From Phycisphaeraceae bacterium (GTDB lineage: Bacteria > Planctomycetota > Phycisphaerae > Phycisphaerales > Phycisphaeraceae), in the NCBI GenBank assembly GCA_020851395.1, contig JADZCW010000242.1:1-9162 (forward strand): a stretch of DNA of 9,162 nt, in the 5' to 3' direction. Below, piece by piece: positions 5,772-9,162 of the stretch; positions within the stretch are counted from its first letter, which is position 1, and every line of letters begins with the position of its first letter. The notes under the pieces were generated by a model that worked only from the letters and a program-made list of their open reading frames with translations, did no database searches and was not told where the DNA came from. Both the position numbers and the translations under genes were made by a program.

Positions 5772-7199
5772 TTAAGGCCTATTCTGGTTTGCCCAGGCCA
5801 GGGCCTGCTCCTTGGTCTTGATGACCCCTTCAAGCTGGGCATCGTAGATCTGACGCAGAATCCGCCCCATCGCCGGCCCGGCCGACCATCCCGCCTCCAG
5901 CAGATCATCCCCCGTCACCAGCGGCGGCGGGGCCACACCCTGGGCCACAAGCCCCGGCATCTCCTGCTCGACCTGGCGTCGGATTTCCTCCCAACCCCCC
6001 CACCACTTCCATGCCCCCTGCTCCGCGGGACGGCTCGCCCTGGCTCGACCGAATCGCCCCAGTGCCCGAAACACGTTCAAGGCATGGTCCCAATTTGCCT
6101 CAGCCAGCAGGTGCTTCTTCCTCGCCATCGTCAGGGTCGGCCAAGCGAGGATGATCGGCAGCAGCTCCAGGGCTTGAAGCAGGGCATCCGTGTGAACATT
6201 GGTCAGGCACAGGGCAGCCCGCCAACGCTCGACGATGGCCTTGGCATGCTGTGAGACGAAGATCCGGACCGATTCTGAGCAGTGTTCAGCCGAGACAGTC
6301 CGCAACGGGCTCAACAGATGGCGTTCGAGCAGCCAAGCCACCAGCGACGCGGGGTAACCGTGGTGATCGTCGTTCGCGCGATCGACATATTGCACAAGTC
6401 TGCCGGCAAGGCGTCCGCGGCCGAGGAAGCCGGCAGCGGCGTCAGTTTCTGTAAGCACCGGAGAGGCAAGGCCTAGACGTTCGATCCACCAGACCGCCAG
6501 CGCCGGACGCGGACCGATCAACGCCCACTGGACCTCCTGGCCGATCCGTTCCCGACTGATCTGGCTGAGACACGATGCGCGAGCGATGATCGCGCCGCGG
6601 GTCCGGGCCTCGATGCGAAACCCCAGCCGAGAGGCGAATCGCACCGCACGGAGCATGCGCAAGTAGTCCTCGCTGAACCGCGCTTCGGGATCGCCGATGG
6701 CACGGATCACATGTCGGTGAAGATCGTTCATCCCCCCCACCCAGTCCTTGATCCGCCGGGCGGGATCGGGCTCGAGGGGGTCCTCGAACAGGCCGTTGAT
6801 GGTGAAATCGCGACGTCGGGCGTCCCTCTCGGCGTTGGCGAAGGCCACCTCGCTAGGGTGTCGGCCGTCGAGGTAGACGCCCTCGGTGCGGAAGGTCGCC
6901 ACCTCGATCCAGTGCCGCTTGAGGCGGACGAGCACCACGCCGAACGCCTGGCCGACAAACCGGCTGACCTTAAACAGCGCCCGCACCCGGTCGGGGGTGG
7001 CGTCGGTGGCCACGTCCCAGTCCTGGGCCGTCAGGCCCAGCAACTCGTCGCGCACGCACCCCCCCGCCAGGTACGCCACATGCCCCGCCCGCTGAAGAAC
7101 CTCAACCACCGCCACGGCGGCGAGGCGGCCGGGCTGGCCCCCGGGGTGTTCCGGGGTCTGTTCCAGGGGCTGTTGCTGAGGGTGTTCCGGGAGCGGCAT
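5772..7199 (-). CDS. cca: tRNA nucleotidyltransferase / poly(A) polymerase family protein (probable CCA-adding enzyme)
   Basis: A class II nucleotidyltransferase of 475 residues that most likely adds or repairs the 3' CCA of tRNAs in the cytosol. The order of motifs is textbook: LAGGCVRDELLG (44-55), the metal-binding Asp60-x-Asp62 in DWDVATDA, a third carboxylate Glu99 in IEVATFR, RRDFTINGL (129-137), and the template motif EDYLR (177-181) in RFSEDYLRMLRAVRFASRLGF. The stretch between Asp62 and Glu99 (FVGQAFGVVLVRL) lacks the basic G-R-R-F-R signature typical of bacterial poly(A) polymerases, which favours CCA addition; an A-adding role cannot be excluded. The helical body and tail run from 195 to 475 with no HD phosphohydrolase motif seen. 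The first 25 residues are Pro/Gln/His-rich and arise partly from a 12-bp direct repeat. The ATG is 12 bases past GAGG (minus strand of 7212-7215), and a GC hairpin sits just upstream of that. Confidence 0.9.
   Translation of the reverse strand: MPLPEHPQQQPLEQTPEHPGGQPGRLAAVAVVEVLQRAGHVAYLAGGCVRDELLGLTAQDWDVATDATPDRVRALFKVSRFVGQAFGVVLVRLKRHWIEVATFRTEGVYLDGRHPSEVAFANAERDARRRDFTINGLFEDPLEPDPARRIKDWVGGMNDLHRHVIRAIGDPEARFSEDYLRMLRAVRFASRLGFRIEARTRGAIIARASCLSQISRERIGQEVQWALIGPRPALAVWWIERLGLASPVLTETDAAAGFLGRGRLAGRLVQYVDRANDDHHGYPASLVAWLLERHLLSPLRTVSAEHCSESVRIFVSQHAKAIVERWRAALCLTNVHTDALLQALELLPIILAWPTLTMARKKHLLAEANWDHALNVFRALGRFGRARASRPAEQGAWKWWGGWEEIRRQVEQEMPGLVAQGVAPPPLVTGDDLLEAGWSAGPAMGRILRQIYDAQLEGVIKTKEQALAWANQNRP
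7144..7191. repeat. 12-bp direct repeat in the 5' end of the nucleotidyltransferase gene
   Basis: gggtgttccggg occurs at 7144-7155 and again at 7180-7191, a 36-bp period and therefore in frame. It encodes the repeated Pro-Glu-His-Pro in the low-complexity N-terminal tail. It suggests the tail grew by tandem duplication and is not part of the catalytic fold. Confidence 0.5.
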
Positions 7200-7217
7200 G
7201 GCGAGAGTTTACCTCAC

Positions 7218-7231
7218 GCCCCCCTGGGGGC
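7218..7231 (-). promoter_or_regulatory. GC hairpin next to the ribosome site of the nucleotidyltransferase gene
   Basis: gcccc/ggggc (7218-7222 with 7227-7231, four-base loop) lies two bases upstream of the GAGG ribosome site on the minus strand. It could tune initiation. The whole stretch 7217-7260 is very C-rich, so chance is a real alternative. Confidence 0.3.
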
Positions 7232-7317
7232 TGTCACCCCCCTTCCGCCCCTCCTCGTCGGCCGATTCCTGCGGTCCGCCCCCGGCGGGCATCGCTCGGC
7301 CCCTGACCCGACGTCAT

Positions 7318-7368
7318 ATGCTAAAAATTAAGCATCATGGGACGAGGGATCGTGCTCGCGATCGTCCC
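7318..7368 (-). terminator. Candidate terminator of the histidine kinase gene
   Basis: Fifteen bases past the kinase stop (minus strand), gggac/gtccc (7339-7343 with 7364-7368) and gatcg/cgatc (7348-7352 with 7359-7363) form a hairpin with a four-base bulge. An alternative pairing is gggacga/tcgtccc. A short AT-rich segment follows, with five consecutive T on the minus strand (7323-7327) inside a second small stem, atgct/agcat (7318-7322 with 7331-7335). The T run starts about 11 bases after the first hairpin, further than ideal, but this is the best terminator-like element in the window. Confidence 0.5.
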
Positions 7369-7382
7369 TGCATCGCGCGGGC

Positions 7383-8246
7383 TCAAGCCGCTTTGGGCTG
7401 TTGCTTGGCGGGGCTGGGGTCGGCCGGGGGCAGCAGGATGTGGAATGTCGTGCCCTTGCCGGTCTCGGTGTCGAACCAGATGCGCCCCCCCGCCGCGTGG
7501 ACGATGTCTCGGCAGATGCTCAGGCCCAGGCCCGTGCCGCGCGTCTCGTCCTCCGAGTGGCTGTCAGTCGGGACGGTGCTTCCGACGGTGTCCGCGGCCA
7601 CCCGCTGCGTGACGAAGGGCTCAAAAATGCGGTCGCGGATGTCCTCGGGCACGCCCGGGCCGGTGTCCGCCACGTCGATCAGGACCTGATTCGTCGGCAT
7701 CTGCCTGGCCCGGATCTCCAGGCTGCCGCCACGCGGGCGCATGACCTTGCGGGCGTTGAGCACGAGGTTCAAGAGCACCTGCTGGAGGTTCAACGGCGTC
7801 AGAGCCACTTCCAGCGAGGGGACGTCGAGCGTGAGGTTGATGTTGTCCTTGCTCGGGTGCCTGCCTAGGCAAGAGAGCACGTCCTGGACGACTTGGGCGA
7901 CGTTGGCCCGGGGCACGTCGTCGCCCTGGCTGGCGAATCCGAGGACGGACGAGGAGATCTTGGCCGCCCTTTCGGCGCCCGAGAGCGCCTTCTCAACGGC
8001 CTTGACCAGGAGGTCATGGTCGCCGGGCGTCGCCAGAGCGAGTTGGGCGTAGCTGATGATGGGCGTGAGGATGTTATTGAATTCGTGGGCGATGATGGTC
8101 GCGAGCGTGCCGAGCGTGGCCAGCCGGTGGGAATGGGTCAGCCCGTCGCGGACCTGCTGCAGCTGCGCCTCGACCTCTTCGAGGTGTTCGAGCACACTCT
8201 CGAGCTGGTGGATATCGAGGCCGGCAGGTGTCGGGCTTATGGCCAT
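7383..8246 (-). CDS. Soluble orphan sensor histidine kinase (HisKA + HATPase_c)
   Basis: A 287-residue cytosolic two-component kinase. Residues about 11-40 form a Glu/Gln/Leu-rich amphipathic coiled coil. The dimerisation domain has the phospho-acceptor His54 in AHEFNNILTPI. The ATP-binding domain follows: N box LLNLVLNARKVM (158-169) with Asn160/Asn164, G1 box DTGPGVP (194-200), F box FEPFVT (208-213) and G2 box GTGLGLSI (237-244). There is no transmembrane segment, PAS, GAF or other sensor, so the signal must come through a partner or through the coiled coil. Between F and G2 boxes the ATP lid has about 23 residues (214-236, Ser/Thr/Asp-rich), roughly twice the usual length. No response regulator is encoded in the window. 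The start is backed by GGAG six bases upstream. The gene is divergent from parB across a region with two parS sites. The family is certain; the pathway is unknown. Confidence 0.93.
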   Translation of the reverse strand: MAISPTPAGLDIHQLESVLEHLEEVEAQLQQVRDGLTHSHRLATLGTLATIIAHEFNNILTPIISYAQLALATPGDHDLLVKAVEKALSGAERAAKISSSVLGFASQGDDVPRANVAQVVQDVLSCLGRHPSKDNINLTLDVPSLEVALTPLNLQQVLLNLVLNARKVMRPRGGSLEIRARQMPTNQVLIDVADTGPGVPEDIRDRIFEPFVTQRVAADTVGSTVPTDSHSEDETRGTGLGLSICRDIVHAAGGRIWFDTETGKGTTFHILLPPADPSPAKQQPKAA

Positions 8247-8427
8247 GACGCTCTCCAGAGCAGATATCGGCTTGGCTTGGCGGGAGGCTTCATGGCGGAA
8301 TACCGGCTGAGCAAGAAATTGTGTGGCATTAATCCCATATGTTCAGTTTAAGCAGTGAGCCGGGTTCATTACCCGTATTGAACGATGGTCATCTGCTCCA
8401 TGACCGCTCTAGCGGAACGGTTTACGC

Positions 8428-8443
8428 TGTTCCACGTGGAACA
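8428..8443. promoter_or_regulatory. parS: parS centromere site 1
   Basis: TGTTCCACGTGGAACA is a perfect 16-bp palindrome (18 bp with the flanking C and G) and matches the widely conserved chromosomal parS consensus TGTTNCACGTGNAACA. It is the loading site for ParB, whose gene begins 174 bases to the right. Confidence 0.92.
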
Positions 8444-8514
8444 GTCGGATTTGTGAGGTGGATGGTGGGCATGGATGAAGTGTCGGTCCTCCCGAGCGAG
8501 CCAGCGAATCGGCG

Positions 8515-8530
8515 TGTTCCACGTGGAACG
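8515..8530. promoter_or_regulatory. parS: parS centromere site 2
   Basis: TGTTCCACGTGGAACG repeats site 1 with only the last base changed, keeping the 14-bp palindromic core GTTCCACGTGGAAC. Its centre is 87 bp from that of site 1, and it lies 86 bases ahead of the parB start, probably within or close to the parB promoter. Confidence 0.9.
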
Positions 8531-8601
8531 CGACGGTTGGCGGATGCGACAGAAGGGGGGTAGACTCACCGTCCATCCGCCCCAGGCACATCCCAATGGG
8601 C

Positions 8602-8608
8602 AAGGAGG
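8602..8608 (+). promoter_or_regulatory. Strong Shine-Dalgarno that fixes the parB GTG start
   Basis: AAGGAGG is a full-length match to the anti-Shine-Dalgarno, with eight bases between it and GTG at 8617. An in-frame ATG at 8596 lies before this site and so cannot use it. Confidence 0.85.
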
Positions 8609-8616
8609 TCCACACC

Positions 8617-9162
8617 GTGAGCAGCACCAAGAAGCGCGCGCCTCGCTTGGGTAGGGGGCTTAGCAGCCTCATGGCCCACCCCGTCTCCGTGATCCCGCCC
8701 ACAACCCCGGAAGTTATCGAGCAAGAGCCGTCCGCATCCGCCGTGGCTGGGACGACGGTGAATGAGTCGTCTGTGGCTGTGAAAACGGTCGCGGCTCCCG
8801 TGACGCAGGCCCACCCGGCCATCCCTGGCGCAGCCATCGATAGGGGGGACGACACGTCCGGACGGGTACTCTATGTGCCCATCGAGGCCATCACACCCAA
8901 TCCCCAGCAGCCCCGCGAGCGGTTCGACACTCCGGCTCTGGAGGGTCTGGCAGCCTCGATCAGGGCTGAGGGACTCATCCAGCCCATCATTCTTCGTCCC
9001 CTGAGCAAGCCCGCGGGCACGGCAGGGGGGCTGTCCGGAACCACCCTGCAAGGCCAGGACGGCCACCCGGCCTACGAGCTGGTCGCTGGCGAAAGGCGGT
9101 GGAGAGCAGCGAAACTCGCCGGCCTGGCCGTCATCCCCGCCATTGTGCGGCCGCTCTCGGAC
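8617..9162 (+). CDS. parB: Chromosome-partitioning protein ParB, N-terminal part (3' end outside window)
   Basis: ParB is a CTP-dependent DNA clamp that loads at parS, spreads along DNA, and works with ParA ATPase and SMC in chromosome segregation. The frame is open to the window edge and gives 182 residues. The GTG start is set by AAGGAGG, and the N-terminus then reads VSSTKKRAPRLGRGLSSLM, with the LGRGL peptide (11-15) that contacts ParA. Residues about 20-82 are an Ala/Pro/Val/Thr-rich linker, longer than in most homologues. The CTP-binding domain starts at VLYVPIEAITPNPQQPR (84-100), continues through LAASIRAEGLIQPIILRP (111-128), and contains the GERRWRAAK CTP motif (158-166). Between these, residues 129-152 form a Gly/Thr/Ser-rich insertion where most homologues have a short turn. 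The parS-binding helix-turn-helix and the dimer domain lie beyond the edge. parA is not directly upstream, unlike the common parA-parB order. Confidence 0.96.
   Translation, partial: MSSTKKRAPRLGRGLSSLMAHPVSVIPPTTPEVIEQEPSASAVAGTTVNESSVAVKTVAAPVTQAHPAIPGAAIDRGDDTSGRVLYVPIEAITPNPQQPRERFDTPALEGLAASIRAEGLIQPIILRPLSKPAGTAGGLSGTTLQGQDGHPAYELVAGERRWRAAKLAGLAVIPAIVRPLSD

Larger units (their letters stand above)
8247..8616. promoter_or_regulatory. Divergent kinase/parB regulatory region with two parS sites
   Basis: This 370-bp gene-free stretch separates the kinase start from the parB start. It holds two parS palindromes (8428-8443 and 8515-8530), a stem cgggt/acccg (8361-8365 with 8371-8375) overlapping an inverted repeat gttca/tgaac (8364-8368 with 8379-8383), and ccgct/agcgg (8404-8408 with 8411-8415). 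The segment 8315-8355 is clearly AT-richer than its surroundings and is the likeliest place for the kinase promoter. I could not assign convincing -35/-10 hexamers in either direction. No DnaA-box cluster was seen. Confidence 0.6.

Noticed and set aside
5021..5821. A 266-codon open frame on the plus strand covering dedA and the following gap.
   Set aside because: It runs antisense to a well-conserved DedA sequence, is His/Arg/Gln/Pro-rich with no motif, and extends into a hairpin-rich gap.
8361..8383. Overlapping small inverted repeats considered as an operator for a kinase-linked regulator.
   Set aside because: Stems of five bases are too short to support a separate call; they are noted only within the divergent region.
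8339..8563. A 74-codon frame on the plus strand in the divergent region.
   Set aside because: It overlaps both parS sites, has no ribosome site and resembles no known protein; the region is better explained as regulatory.
8409..9066. Minus-strand open frames of 148 and 166 codons opposite the start of parB.
   Set aside because: The plus strand encodes LGRGL and GERRWRA in the right order with a strong ribosome site, so the minus frames are shadows.

Overview
The window is GC-rich bacterial DNA with strongly C/G-ending codons, genes on both strands, short or convergent spacings and no mobile elements, tRNA, rRNA or CRISPR. A GT3 (eukaryote-type) glycogen synthase together with conserved enzymes that carry Gly/Pro/Ala-rich insertions suggests a planctomycete, perhaps of the Phycisphaerae. 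This placement is inference; no marker gene here proves it.

Layout from left to right. The 3' end of a GT3 glycogen synthase (+) is followed by three tandem GC hairpins and a leader with an 8-bp inverted repeat. Next is an exported thioredoxin-fold protein with a long helical C-terminal region (+, 742-2013). Convergent to it is a YggS/PLPBP-family PLP-binding protein (-, 2090-3022) with two insertions. Divergent from that is a 552-residue protein (+, 3175-4833) that appears to fuse a GNAT acetyltransferase domain to an alpha/beta hydrolase with a complete Ser-Asp-His set. Its stop lies one base from the stop of a convergent DedA-family membrane protein gene (-, 4835-5518). A 253-bp hairpin-rich gap separates dedA from a CCA-adding/poly(A) polymerase family nucleotidyltransferase (-, 5772-7199). 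A soluble orphan histidine kinase follows (-, 7383-8246). A 370-bp divergent region with two parS sites then leads into the start of parB (+, GTG at 8617), which runs off the window.

The genes do not form one obvious pathway. The clearest functional unit is the chromosome-partition locus at the right end: two near-identical parS palindromes 87 bp apart, directly upstream of a ParB gene with a strong Shine-Dalgarno and a GTG start, and divergent from a sensorless histidine kinase. parA is not adjacent on this side. The rest is housekeeping (tRNA 3'-end maturation, PLP homeostasis, membrane lipid/DedA function, glycogen synthesis) plus two less familiar proteins: the GNAT-hydrolase fusion and the thioredoxin-helical repeat protein. 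I found no clearly new multi-gene system. The best candidates for novelty are the fusion protein, the structured cca-dedA intergenic region and the parS-containing kinase/parB divergent region.
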